A stretch of DNA of 19,478 nucleotides from Dehalococcoidales bacterium (GCA_030672225.1 DAOVGW010000007.1:1-19478), one strand, 5' to 3'; counted from the stretch's first letter, positions 1 through 7,817 are shown. Program-made: numbers and translations. The notes: generated by a model not told the origin, from the sequence alone.

Positions 1-416
1 TAGAGCTTGTGCTTCCTGACGATGTAGTCGTTACCAATGAAATTAGCCCCGGGGCTCAGGTTCAGAGTGTAAGTATTAAAGACATCCCCCCAGATATGAG
101 GATTGTTGATATCGGCGCTCTAACCATTAGCCGATTTACCAGAGAGCTGGAGAGATGCAAGACTGTTTTCTGGAATGGGCCTATGGGCATCTATGAGATA
201 CCTCAGTTTGCTGAAGGGACCAAAGCTATGGTCAGGATTTTAGCCAGCCTTAATGCCACTACCATTGTCGGTGGTGGCTCTACTGCGGAAATAGTGACCG
301 AGATGAAACTGGCTGACAAGATGACTTTTGTCTCTACCGGCGGTGGCGCTTCACTTAGATTCTTAAGTGGCAAAACATTACCCGGAGTTGAGGCACTGCT
401 GGATAAAAAGTCTTAA
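1..416 (+). CDS. pgk: Phosphoglycerate kinase, C-terminal part (5' end outside window)
   Basis: PGK interconverts 1,3-bisphosphoglycerate and 3-phosphoglycerate with ADP/ATP in cytoplasmic glycolysis/gluconeogenesis. Only the C-terminal (nucleotide-binding) third is present. The reading frame is open from the first bases (E-L-V-L-P-D-D, matching the family's LLPvD segment), so the GTG at 9 is internal and the gene starts upstream of the window. Visible family signatures are FWNGPMGIYE, the glycine-rich GGGSTAEIV (GGGDT in many homologues) and STGGGASLRFLSGKTLPGVEAL near the end; many homologues have E where this one has R after GGASL. It ends with TAA at 414-416. apgM follows after about 50 bases on the same strand, so a glycolytic operon is likely. 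Identification is secure; full length is unknown. Confidence 0.96.
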   Translation, partial: ELVLPDDVVVTNEISPGAQVQSVSIKDIPPDMRIVDIGALTISRFTRELERCKTVFWNGPMGIYEIPQFAEGTKAMVRILASLNATTIVGGGSTAEIVTEMKLADKMTFVSTGGGASLRFLSGKTLPGVEALLDKKS

Positions 417-469
417 AGGCTTGCGCTAATGAATAACTGCTTGGATGAGGAGGACTTATTACTTAGGAT

Positions 470-1675
470 ATGATTAATCTGGATAAAATAAAGGAGATTT
501 CCAAGACCTCGGCTACTAAAATTGTGCTACTGGTCATTGATGGATTAGGCGGACTGCCCAACCCCGAAACAGGTAAGACCGAGCTTGAAACCGCCTATAC
601 CCCTAATCTTGACGGGCTAGCCGCTAAAAGTATCTGTGGTCTTGCTGACCCGGTGAGTCCGGGGGTAACCCCGGGTAGCACACCCGGGCACCTAGCCCTG
701 TTTGGCTATAATCCCACCAGCTTTAACATTGGTCGAGGTGTAGCCGAAGCACTGGGCATAGATTTTGACCTGGAGCCCAAAGATATAGCCGCTCGTGGCA
801 ACTTCTGCAGTGTGGATAAAGCCGGTCTGGTTACTGACCGCAGAGCAGGTCGCATCTCGACCGAGCAGAACTTAAAGCTCTGCCGGCTGCTTGATGGGCT
901 GGCAATTGACGGGGTTAAGATTATTGTCCGCCCGGTTAGAGAGCACCGCTTTGTAGCTATCTTCCGCGGAGAGGGGCTTAGCGCTGATATAGGCGATTCC
1001 GACCCCCAGTGGGTAGGGGTAGTGCCCAAAGCTATTACCGCCCTCAGCCCAGAAGCAAGCCGAATGGCTAGCATCGCCAGCCAATTTGTCGCTCAGGCAA
1101 AGGAGGTCCTGGCTGAGCACCATCCGGCCAATATGGTTCTCCTGCGCGGCTTTTCTAGGCGACCAAAGCTTCCTACTATGGATGAGATTTATAAATTAAA
1201 GCCGGCAGCTATCACTAGTTACCCGATGTATCGTGGGCTGGCCAAGATGGTTGGTATGGAGATTTTAAAGACCGGGACTACCATAGAAGACGAATTTCAG
1301 GCACTAAGACAGAATTACACAAGCTACGACTTTTTCTTCCTACATATAAAGGAGACTGATACCGCCGGTGAAGACGGTGACTTTGACAGAAAGGTTGCCG
1401 TTATTGAAGAGATTGATAGGGCTCTGCCCGGCATGACCGCCCTTTTACCTGATGTCATTGTGGTTACCGGTGACCACTCAACACCGGCCCTATTACGAGC
1501 ACATAGCTGGCACTCACTGCCGGTCCTTTTATATTCTAAGTGGTGCCGCCCGGATAGGGTAAATGAGTTTTCTGAGCCAGCTTGTATCTCCGGTGGGCTA
1601 GGGCGGTTTCTAGCTACCCAGATTATGCTTTTGGCAATGGCTAATGCCCTGAAACTTGATAAATTCGGCGCTTAG
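470..1675 (+). CDS. apgM: 2,3-bisphosphoglycerate-independent phosphoglycerate mutase, archaeal type
   Basis: Interconverts 3- and 2-phosphoglycerate without a bisphosphoglycerate cofactor, through a phosphoserine intermediate and two metal ions (alkaline-phosphatase superfamily). The 401-aa length is normal for the ApgM family. The metal-binding VIDG is at 22-25 (D24), the likely catalytic serine is S70 in TPGSTPGHLALFGY, HIKETDTAGEDGDFDRK forms the central metal/substrate segment, and GDHSTP (D335, H336) with H345/H348 lies near the C-terminus. The frame is closed by TAG at 464-466, so ATG 470 is the earliest possible start. The best Shine-Dalgarno, AGGAGGA at 448-454, is 15 nt away, longer than optimal. 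Its place between pgk and tpiA fits lower glycolysis. ApgM instead of GpmI/GpmA is typical of archaea and some deep bacterial lineages. Confidence 0.95.
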   Translation: MINLDKIKEISKTSATKIVLLVIDGLGGLPNPETGKTELETAYTPNLDGLAAKSICGLADPVSPGVTPGSTPGHLALFGYNPTSFNIGRGVAEALGIDFDLEPKDIAARGNFCSVDKAGLVTDRRAGRISTEQNLKLCRLLDGLAIDGVKIIVRPVREHRFVAIFRGEGLSADIGDSDPQWVGVVPKAITALSPEASRMASIASQFVAQAKEVLAEHHPANMVLLRGFSRRPKLPTMDEIYKLKPAAITSYPMYRGLAKMVGMEILKTGTTIEDEFQALRQNYTSYDFFFLHIKETDTAGEDGDFDRKVAVIEEIDRALPGMTALLPDVIVVTGDHSTPALLRAHSWHSLPVLLYSKWCRPDRVNEFSEPACISGGLGRFLATQIMLLAMANALKLDKFGA

Positions 1676-1681
1676 ATAGGC

Positions 1682-1716
1682 TAAGGGAAAGCTTGAAGGG
1701 GGTGAGGTTGATAAAC
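1682..1716 (+). repeat. Relic of the two-hairpin dispersed repeat, between apgM and tpiA
   Basis: The 57-nt gap between apgM and tpiA begins with CTAAGGGAAAGCTTGAAGGGG and runs directly into GGTGAGGTTGATAAA. The first part matches the left border of the repeat at 4329 (TAAGGGAAGTTTGAAGGGG). The second matches that repeat's right border (GAGTGAGGTTAATAAA). Both hairpins of the full element are missing between them, so this looks like an internally deleted copy. Only these short matches support the call. Confidence 0.5.
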
Positions 1717-1732
1717 ACTCTCGGAGGACAAA

Positions 1733-2491
1733 ATGCGGGTGCCTCTCGTTGCTGGTAACTGGAAGATGAATACCACGGTAAATGAAGCCGTAGCGTTAGT
1801 TTATAAAATGCGCCTAGGGCTTGATGAGATAGATAAGGTTGAAAAGGTGGTTTGTCCCCCTTTTATCTCCCTGGCTGCGGTGAAAGAGGTGATTAAAGAC
1901 AGCTCCATAAGGCTGGGAGCCCAGAATATGTATTTTGAAAGTAGTGGCGCCTATACCGGAGAGATTTCGCCAATAATGCTGGCTGAGTTGTGTCAGTTTG
2001 TCATTATCGGCCACTCTGAGCGAAGGCAATATTTTGGTGAGACTGGAGAGATAGTCAATAGAAAGGTCAGGGCAGCGCTCAAGGTAGGGCTGAAGCCCAT
2101 TCTATGTATTGGAGAAAGATTAGATGATTATGAGGCCGGGCGGACAGAGAAGGTGGTAACCGAGCAGCTAGAGTCATCTTTGGCTGGGATAGGCGACATA
2201 AGCGGACTGGTTATAGCCTATGAGCCGGTCTGGGCTATCGGCACGGGTAAGGCAACCACCGGTGAGCAGGCCAATGAGATTATCGGCCTCATTCGCCGCA
2301 ATATGGCTAAACTATATGATAAAGAAGCTACCCAGAGTTTGCGTATCCTGTATGGTGGCAGCGTTACCGCTGTAAATTCCGGCGAGTTTATTAAACAACC
2401 TGAAATAGACGGCGCCCTCGTCGGCGGTGCCAGTCTAGATGCCGACCAGTTTTTGAGTATTGTAAGACAAACGGCAAAAATCAAGGGTTAA
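1733..2491 (+). CDS. tpiA: Triose-phosphate isomerase
   Basis: Interconverts dihydroxyacetone phosphate and glyceraldehyde 3-phosphate as a soluble homodimeric TIM barrel. At 252 aa it has the usual family length. Catalytic and substrate-binding signatures are all present: AGNWKMN (N9, K11), GHSERR with the electrophile H94, YEPVWAIGTGKAT with the catalytic base E164 and the mobile loop, and the phosphate-binding GGSV and GALVGGASL near the C-terminus. Start ATG 1733 has the Shine-Dalgarno GGAGGA at 1723-1728, 4 nt upstream. With pgk and apgM it forms a glycolytic cluster, and miaA follows 29 nt later on the same strand. No missing residues. Confidence 0.98.
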   Translation: MRVPLVAGNWKMNTTVNEAVALVYKMRLGLDEIDKVEKVVCPPFISLAAVKEVIKDSSIRLGAQNMYFESSGAYTGEISPIMLAELCQFVIIGHSERRQYFGETGEIVNRKVRAALKVGLKPILCIGERLDDYEAGRTEKVVTEQLESSLAGIGDISGLVIAYEPVWAIGTGKATTGEQANEIIGLIRRNMAKLYDKEATQSLRILYGGSVTAVNSGEFIKQPEIDGALVGGASLDADQFLSIVRQTAKIKG

Positions 2492-2520
2492 GGAGCGGCA
2501 AAGCATAGAAATAGTAGCTC

Positions 2521-3453
2521 ATGAACCATCTACTAGCTATAGTTGGTCCCACCGGAGTTGGCAAGAGCAAGCTGGCTCTTAAGCTGGCTCAGACTTTTAA
2601 TGGTGAGATAGTCAGTGCCGACAGCCGGCAGGTCTACCGCTACATGGATATTGGTACCGCCAAACCCCGCCGAGAGGAGCTGTTCCTTGCCCCTCACCAC
2701 CTGCTAAATATAGTTAACCCTGATGAGAGTTTTTCTCTGGCTCAATATCAAGAGCTAGCCTACCGAGCCATTGATGATATTCAGCAACGCCAAAAATTGC
2801 CCATCCTTGTTGGTGGCAGCGGACTGTATGTATGGTCAGTATTGGAAGGCTGGGGAGTACCAAGGGTGCCTCCTGATCCTGATTTCAGGCGCTGTCTTGA
2901 GGAAAGAGCAGCCGCTGTGGGTAGGGACGAACTTTATCGTGAGCTTGAAAGGATTGACCCGGTAGCGGCCGAGAGGATTGATAAGCGTAACGTGCGCCGC
3001 GTGATACGGGCACTAGAGATTCACAGAGGCACTAAACCGGCCACTCGTCAGCCCCAACCTAAGAAGGCACCGCCTTATAATACGCTGCTCATAGGTTTAA
3101 CCGCAGATAGGGAAGAACTTTACCGTAGAATAGACTTAAGGGTTAACCAAATGATAGAGCAGGGATTGGCCCAGGAAGTGAAAAGACTAACCGACATGGG
3201 TTATGGCCTTGACCTGCCGGCCATGTCCGGCATTAGTTATAAGCAGATTGGGATGTTTCTCAAAGGAGAGCTTAGCTTAGCGGCAGCAGTAGCGCAAATT
3301 AAGTTTGAAAGTCATCGCTTTGTGCGACACCAGTATAACTGGTTTAGATTAAAAGATAATAGAATACGGTGGTTTGATATAACCGGTGAAGTAGACTCGG
3401 AAATTACGGCGCTGGTTGATAGATTTATGATAAGAAATGAGCCAAAGAGTTAA
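2521..3453 (+). CDS. miaA: tRNA dimethylallyltransferase
   Basis: Transfers the dimethylallyl group from DMAPP to N6 of adenine 37 in tRNAs that read codons starting with U, the first step to ms2i6A. The protein has 310 aa, the usual size. It carries the Walker A/P-loop GPTGVGKS (9-16), the catalytic segment SADSRQVYR with D34, the GGSGLY motif at 98-103 (S100 where many homologues have T) and GISYKQIG in the C-terminal half. An in-frame TAG at 2515-2517 forces the start to ATG 2521. No Shine-Dalgarno sits at the normal distance: AGGAG at 2491-2495 is 25 nt upstream, so translation may depend on coupling to tpiA. Its stop is 2 nt before the dapF start, implying one transcript. Confidence 0.97.
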   Translation: MNHLLAIVGPTGVGKSKLALKLAQTFNGEIVSADSRQVYRYMDIGTAKPRREELFLAPHHLLNIVNPDESFSLAQYQELAYRAIDDIQQRQKLPILVGGSGLYVWSVLEGWGVPRVPPDPDFRRCLEERAAAVGRDELYRELERIDPVAAERIDKRNVRRVIRALEIHRGTKPATRQPQPKKAPPYNTLLIGLTADREELYRRIDLRVNQMIEQGLAQEVKRLTDMGYGLDLPAMSGISYKQIGMFLKGELSLAAAVAQIKFESHRFVRHQYNWFRLKDNRIRWFDITGEVDSEITALVDRFMIRNEPKS

Positions 3454-3455
3454 TC

Positions 3456-4328
3456 ATGAATTTTACTAAACTAGAGAGTGTCGGTAACGATTTTATTCTG
3501 GTGGAAGCCTCTGGTCAGCAGCGTGATTGGCCACAAATAGCCAGGGCTATCTGCCATCGTCACCTCGGTGTTGGTGGTGACGGCTTACTGCTGCTACTGC
3601 CTTCAAGTGCTGCTGACTTCGGTATGCGGCTACTAAACAGCGATGGTTCTGAGGCCGAGGCTTGCGGCAATGGGCTTAGGTGCCTGGTCAAATACGCAAT
3701 AGATAAGGGGCTGGCCGACGCCAGGGCTAAGGAAATAACAGTGGAAACGCTCGCTGGAATAAGGAAAGCCAAACTTATTAAGGAGGCAGGCAAAGTAACC
3801 AAGATTCAGGTCGCTATGGGACAGCCGGAGTTTGGTGCCAAGAGTATCCCGGTAGCAATAGAACCAGGGAAGGGTGATTTAGTTGACATAACATTAATAG
3901 CTGACTATCCAGTTACTGTAGACGGTAAGGAGTTACGGCTGAGCTTCGTCTCCATGGGCAACCCCCATGCTATATACTTTTGGGGTCGTCCGCTATCTGA
4001 TTTCCCGTTATCCCGGCTGGGGCCGGCGGTAGAGCAGCATAAGCTCTTTCCCAACCGGGTAAACTTTGAGGTTGCCCATGTCATCAGCCGTAAAGAAATA
4101 GGGGTCCGGGTGTGGGAGCGGGGGGTAGGTGAGACACTGGGGTGTGGTAGCGGCGCCTGTGCCGTAGCTGTTTGTGCCCAACTGCTTGGCTATGCGGATA
4201 GTAGAGTGGACATAAAATTACCAGGTGGTATACTGGAAGTGGAGTGGGATAGGGTAGGGGAGGTACTGCTTAGTGGTCCAGCCGAAACAGTCTTTAGCGG
4301 AGAATGGCCAGATCGAGGTTTTTATTAA
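3456..4328 (+). CDS. dapF: Diaminopimelate epimerase
   Basis: PLP-independent epimerase converting LL- to meso-diaminopimelate for lysine and peptidoglycan precursors. It has 290 aa, slightly longer than the common 270-280. The two active-site thiols are visible: C70 in EACGNGLRC and C230 in GCGSGACAVAV. Other signatures are the N-terminal KLESVGNDFIL, GVGGDG (38-43) and the NSDGSEAE substrate loop. The start is 2 nt after the miaA stop, so the two are probably translationally coupled. Together with dapL downstream it covers the last two steps of the aminotransferase route from tetrahydrodipicolinate to meso-DAP. A two-hairpin repeat begins right at the stop codon. Confidence 0.97.
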   Translation: MNFTKLESVGNDFILVEASGQQRDWPQIARAICHRHLGVGGDGLLLLLPSSAADFGMRLLNSDGSEAEACGNGLRCLVKYAIDKGLADARAKEITVETLAGIRKAKLIKEAGKVTKIQVAMGQPEFGAKSIPVAIEPGKGDLVDITLIADYPVTVDGKELRLSFVSMGNPHAIYFWGRPLSDFPLSRLGPAVEQHKLFPNRVNFEVAHVISRKEIGVRVWERGVGETLGCGSGACAVAVCAQLLGYADSRVDIKLPGGILEVEWDRVGEVLLSGPAETVFSGEWPDRGFY

Positions 4329-4416
4329 GGGAAGTTTGAAGGGGCTTTGCCCCTTCAAGAATAATCCTTCCCCCTCTCCTTAAAAGGAGAGGGGGATACA
4401 GGGAGTGAGGTTAATA
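4329..4416 (+). repeat. Two-hairpin dispersed repeat, copy A
   Basis: Two perfect hairpins lie back to back between dapF and dapL. The first is TTGAAGGGGC (4336-4345), loop TTT, GCCCCTTCAA (4349-4358). The second is a 12-bp stem, CCCCCTCTCCTT (4370-4381) with AAGGAGAGGGGG (4384-4395). The flank GATACAGGGAGTGAGGTTAAT follows. The same architecture recurs in inverted orientation at 7015-7097, and a deleted version lies at 1682-1716. No T-run follows the hairpins, so they do not look like standard intrinsic terminators. They could affect transcript processing between dapF and dapL. Confidence 0.8.
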
Positions 4417-4466
4417 AATAATTTCCAGATGAGGCGGCTTAACTTGCTTAGTAGGGTACTAGTAAA

Positions 4467-5654
4467 ATGAGAATGTCCAAGCGGATAGAAAACCTTGAGC
4501 CTTATCTCTTTGTAGAGATTGCTAGAAAGATTGCCGAGAAGAGGGCTAAAGATGAGGAAGTAATCAGCTTTGCCATCGGTGACCCTGATATGCCGACCCC
4601 GGCCCATATCATAAATAGACTGTGCCAGGCAGCCCAAGACCCGGCCAATCATCGCTACCCGGAGACGGCCGGTTTGCCAGAATTGCGTCAGGCTATTGCC
4701 GCATGGTATAAGAGGCGCTTTGACGTCTCTCTTGATGCCGATAAGGAAGTACTGCCCCTTATTGGCTCCAAAGAGGGCATTGCCCACATCGCCCTGTGCT
4801 TTATTGACCCCGGGGATATAGCCTTGGTGCCCGACCCAGCCTATCCTGTCTACCAGATAGGCACCATCCTAGCTGGCGGTAAGCCGTACTACATGCCACT
4901 TACAGATGAGACTGACTTTCTGCCTGACCTAGATGCCATACCCAAAGACACAGCCAAGCAGGCAAAGCTTCTGTGGCTAAATTATCCCAATAACCCGACC
5001 AGTGCTGTAGCTAGTATTGATTTCTTCAACCGGGTGGTCCAGTTTGCTCATCAGCATAACCTGGCTGTCTGTCATGATGGGCCATATTCAGAAGTCGCCT
5101 TTGATGGTTATAAGCCGGTTAGCTTTCTTGAGGCAGAGGGAGCTAAGGAAGTGGGGGTGGAGTTTCACTCACTGTCCAAGAGCTATAATATGACCGGGTG
5201 GCGAATAGGAATGGTAGTTGGTAATGCTGAGATGATAGACGCCCTAAAGAGGGTTAAGTCAAATCTGGACTCAGGAATCCCGCGGGCTATTCAGTATGCC
5301 GCCATTGAGGCTCTATCAGGGCCACAGGACTGCATTGAGAAACATAACACTACTTACCAGAGACGCCGTGACCTTATTGTTGACATACTAAGTGATATCG
5401 GGCTTAAAGCTAAGCCGCCAAAGGCAAGCCTGTATATCTGGGCTAAAGTCCCCAAAGGCTATACCTCTCTGGAATTTGCTGATGACCTACTGGATAAGGT
5501 TGGGGTAGCCGTGACTCCAGGCATAGGCTACGGCAAGAATGGCGAGGGCTATGTACGGTTATCGTTAACTATTCCTGATGCCGGCTTGGTTAAAGGTCTG
5601 TCGCGCTTAGCCGGCTGGCGCGATAGCAAGAATAAGTTTAAAGCCAAGAAATAA
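4467..5654 (+). CDS. dapL: LL-diaminopimelate aminotransferase (fold-type I PLP enzyme)
   Basis: Predicted to convert L-tetrahydrodipicolinate to LL-diaminopimelate with glutamate as amino donor, bypassing the acylated DapD/C/E intermediates. The protein has 395 aa. Class I aminotransferase landmarks: FAIGDPDMPTP (35-45), NYPNNPT (172-178), the PLP-ring contacts D204 and Y207 in CHDGPYSE, the Schiff-base lysine K238 in SLSKSYNMTGWR, and R246. The DAP assignment rests on this subfamily pattern and on dapF immediately upstream; an aspartate/alanine aminotransferase activity cannot be excluded from motifs alone. ATG 4467 or ATG 4473 could initiate (M-R-M-S); neither has a strong Shine-Dalgarno. 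Confidence 0.88.
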   Translation: MRMSKRIENLEPYLFVEIARKIAEKRAKDEEVISFAIGDPDMPTPAHIINRLCQAAQDPANHRYPETAGLPELRQAIAAWYKRRFDVSLDADKEVLPLIGSKEGIAHIALCFIDPGDIALVPDPAYPVYQIGTILAGGKPYYMPLTDETDFLPDLDAIPKDTAKQAKLLWLNYPNNPTSAVASIDFFNRVVQFAHQHNLAVCHDGPYSEVAFDGYKPVSFLEAEGAKEVGVEFHSLSKSYNMTGWRIGMVVGNAEMIDALKRVKSNLDSGIPRAIQYAAIEALSGPQDCIEKHNTTYQRRRDLIVDILSDIGLKAKPPKASLYIWAKVPKGYTSLEFADDLLDKVGVAVTPGIGYGKNGEGYVRLSLTIPDAGLVKGLSRLAGWRDSKNKFKAKK

Positions 5655-5676
5655 CTTTACATAACCTTACTAGCAT

Positions 5677-5690
5677 AAGGAGACACCATT
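5677..5690 (+). promoter_or_regulatory. hflX ribosome binding site and probable ATT start codon
   Basis: AAGGAG at 5677-5682 is followed 5 nt later by ATT at 5688-5690. This opens the frame that encodes the conserved HflX N-terminus. The frame has a TAA at 5676-5678 and no ATG, GTG or TTG before 5748. This site decides the start. Confidence 0.7.
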
Positions 5691-6866
5691 CCCAAAGGAA
5701 CAATTCTTACCAGCGTATCTCCGGAACGGGCATTACTGGTAGCGGTAGTGGCCAATAAAACCAGTGACCGATGGCCGGTGGAGGAATCAATTGATGAACT
5801 GGCTCAACTAGCCAACACGGCTGGGGCTACTGTAGCAGGCAGGCTCATTCAGCGGCTGCCGGTGCCGTCAAGAACACATTATCTGGGCAAGGGCAAGCTA
5901 GAAGAGCTACTATCGCTAAAGGACAGCACCAATTACAATGTAGCTATTTTTGATGATGAGCTTACACCACTACAGCAGCGAAACCTGGAAGAAGCCCTTA
6001 AGGTCAAGGTTATTGACCGTGCAGCATTAATTCTAGACATTTTTGCCCGGCGTGCCCATACCCACGAAGGTAAGTTACAGGTAGAGCTGGCTCAGAGTGA
6101 GTATCTGTTGCCGCGTCTTGCCGGACAGTGGAGCCACCTGGAAAGGCTCGGCGGTGGCATTGGCACCCGAGGCCCCGGTGAATCACAGATTGAGACTGAC
6201 CGGCGTCTTGTTCGTCAGAAAATACATAAGCTAAAAGCTCGGATTGAAGAAGTAAGAAAACACCGCAGGCTCTATCGCCAAAAGCGTAAGAAAAGCGCTA
6301 TTCCCATAGTAGCTGTGGTTGGCTACACCAATACCGGGAAAAGCACCCTGTTAAACACCCTCAGCCAGGCCGATGTCCTGGTGGAAAATAAACTCTTTGC
6401 CACCCTGGACCCAACCACCAGACGCATTAGACTTCCTGATAAAAGCATCGTCCTTCTGACCGACACCGTTGGCTTTATCAGGAAACTACCGCCTACTATT
6501 GTAAGTGCCTTTAGGGCAACCCTTGAAGAGTTGGGTGAGGCCAGTGTGCTTGTCCATGTTGTTGACCTGGCTTCACATAACGCAGCAGAGCAATGCCAAA
6601 CAGTGGAGGAGATTCTGGGAGACCTTGACCTCAGCCATAAGCCCCGGATTACGGCACTAAATAAGGTTGACCTGTTACTTAATAACACCAAGACCTGGGA
6701 AGAGGCGAAAGCCATAAACTATCTTTCTGACTGGAGCGGTATGGTCAGCCAGAACACAGTGCTCATTTCGGCAACAAAGGACTGGGGATTGGCCAAACTC
6801 TTGGAAGTTATCAGTCAGGTCCTTGCCGAAACAGCGCAACCGGTTTTTCATGGAAAACAGGCTTAA
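5688..6866 (+). CDS. hflX: Ribosome-dissociating GTPase HflX, apparent ATT start
   Basis: HflX is a translational GTPase-family protein that binds 50S subunits and splits stalled or hibernating ribosomes. The first canonical start, GTG 5748, would give 372 aa. The frame upstream reads P-K-G-T-I-L-T-S-V-S-P-E-R-A-L-L-V-A-V, which contains the family's conserved ERALLV segment, so I place the start at ATT 5688 (392 aa). Domains: N-terminal HflX domain with SRTHYLGKGKLEEL; glycine-rich LGGGIGTRGPGESQIETDRR; a basic coiled-coil linker; then the G domain with P-loop GYTNTGKST (about 212-220), DTVGF and NKVD. It ends at TAA 6864-6866. A sequencing error at the third base of the start codon is the main alternative. 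Confidence 0.93.
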   Translation: MPKGTILTSVSPERALLVAVVANKTSDRWPVEESIDELAQLANTAGATVAGRLIQRLPVPSRTHYLGKGKLEELLSLKDSTNYNVAIFDDELTPLQQRNLEEALKVKVIDRAALILDIFARRAHTHEGKLQVELAQSEYLLPRLAGQWSHLERLGGGIGTRGPGESQIETDRRLVRQKIHKLKARIEEVRKHRRLYRQKRKKSAIPIVAVVGYTNTGKSTLLNTLSQADVLVENKLFATLDPTTRRIRLPDKSIVLLTDTVGFIRKLPPTIVSAFRATLEELGEASVLVHVVDLASHNAAEQCQTVEEILGDLDLSHKPRITALNKVDLLLNNTKTWEEAKAINYLSDWSGMVSQNTVLISATKDWGLAKLLEVISQVLAETAQPVFHGKQA

Positions 6867-7014
6867 AATAGCGCCTTAAAAACCTCTCTAAAAATGACTC
6901 TCTGAGAGCCAAATCTAGGCCCCTAGAAATCTTTCCGAATGGTAATCTACCTCTGGAAGCGTCAGGTGAGTTATTTGCCCCTTATTTTTGGTGCTCTTTG
7001 CCTCTTTTATTTGA

Positions 7015-7097
7015 CAACCCACCCCCTTTATCCCCCTCCCTTGGTAAGGGAGGGGGAAGAGTAGAAAGAGGGGCTTCGCCCCTCTTAAACACCCCTT
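7015..7097 (-). repeat. Two-hairpin dispersed repeat, copy B (inverted relative to copy A)
   Basis: The 339-nt gap 6867-7205 holds no convincing gene; this repeat is its main content. Two perfect hairpins: CCCCCTCCCTT (7032-7042), loop GGT, AAGGGAGGGGG (7046-7056); and AAGAGGGGC (7066-7074), loop TTC, GCCCCTCTT (7078-7086). Read on the minus strand, the order of elements and the trailing GATAAAGGGGGTGGGTTG match copy A at 4329-4416. Stem sequences differ between copies, but the pairing is kept in both. Confidence 0.8.
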
Positions 7098-7187
7098 CCT
7101 CTTTGTCCCGGTTCGGTTTTGTTGGGGGTATTCAGATAAAGAGCGGGGCATGGTTTACATAACTTTACGAGCTGGCGCACCTTTTTA

Positions 7188-7196
7188 TGCTATAAT
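7188..7196 (+). promoter_or_regulatory. Extended -10 promoter for the 7206 gene
   Basis: TGC followed by TATAAT (7191-7196) is an extended -10 element (TGn-TATAAT), which can work without a good -35; none is seen at normal spacing. Transcription would begin at about 7203-7206, at or next to the ATG at 7206, which also has no Shine-Dalgarno. This suggests a leaderless mRNA. Confidence 0.55.
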
Positions 7197-7205
7197 TCAA
7201 GCGCT

Positions 7206-7626
7206 ATGGATATCCCCATAATAGATCATCTTATTGGTTTATATCGTTTATATCTTGACCGTCCAAGATTGAATATCAAAGCTGCACTTGGTGTTTCTTT
7301 TACCTATCTAGGAAAGAGCCCCCCAAAATTGATAGTTACAGTTGTAAACAAAGGACGGCGTCCCATCAAACTTAACGCATCTGGTTTGAGATTGTCTAAT
7401 GGTTACAACTATTTCCAGAATCCTGATTATGGCGAACCTGGGTTGCCTGTAAAACTTAATGAAACTGACGACTACACCAAATATTATGATATTGATAAAC
7501 TCAGGAAGGAATTGAAAAAAAATGGGGAGAAATGTGAAAATAGAATTCGGTTGGTTTAAGAATTCTACCGATAAGCTTCACAAATATAAAATCCCTCATT
7601 ATGTCCTCAGAGAACTACACGAGTAG
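7206..7626 (+). pseudogene. Small hypothetical protein gene with a frameshift near its 3' end
   Basis: I do not recognise a named family. The first frame gives 117 aa and stops at 7559, with a predicted beta-rich middle (LIVTVVNKGRRPIKLNASGLRL). From about 7528 the next frame continues sensibly as V-K-I-E-F-G-W-F-K-N-S-T-D-K-L-H-K-Y-K-I to TAG 7624-7626. Removing one base (for example T7533) joins K-N-G-E-K to V-K-I-E-F and gives a continuous product of about 139 aa. A one-base insertion or a sequencing error is therefore likely, and the short form is probably not the native protein. The stretch is AT-rich compared with its neighbours, suggesting acquisition by transfer. Confidence 0.6.
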
Positions 7627-7784
7627 TATTTTTCTTTTTATCCTTTGGACCTTTTAATCGGCATAGCCTTCTTTATGTAAACCGTATTATATACGTTTAT
7701 TATTGGTTCGCACTATAAGTCTTATGTAATATAAATAGGCTTTTAGCTATAGTTTTACCCATACCACTTCCCTATTATCTTCCA

Positions 7785-7817
7785 AAACAGAAAAAGCAGA
7801 ACCATCACGGTTCTACT
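7785..7817 (-). terminator. Intrinsic terminator for the tRNA-Gly/tRNA-CAT/72-aa unit
   Basis: On the minus strand AGTAGAACC pairs with GGTTCTGCT around the loop GTGAT (9-bp stem with one G-U, plus-strand 7795-7817), followed by TTTTTCTGTTTT. It lies 25 nt past the stop of the 72-aa gene. The rest of 7627-7841 is AT-rich and shows no gene. Confidence 0.75.

Noticed and set aside
4336..4395. Copy A hairpins as a rho-independent terminator after dapF
   Set aside because: There is no T-run after either hairpin, and the same double structure occurs elsewhere in inverted orientation, so a repeat is the better reading.
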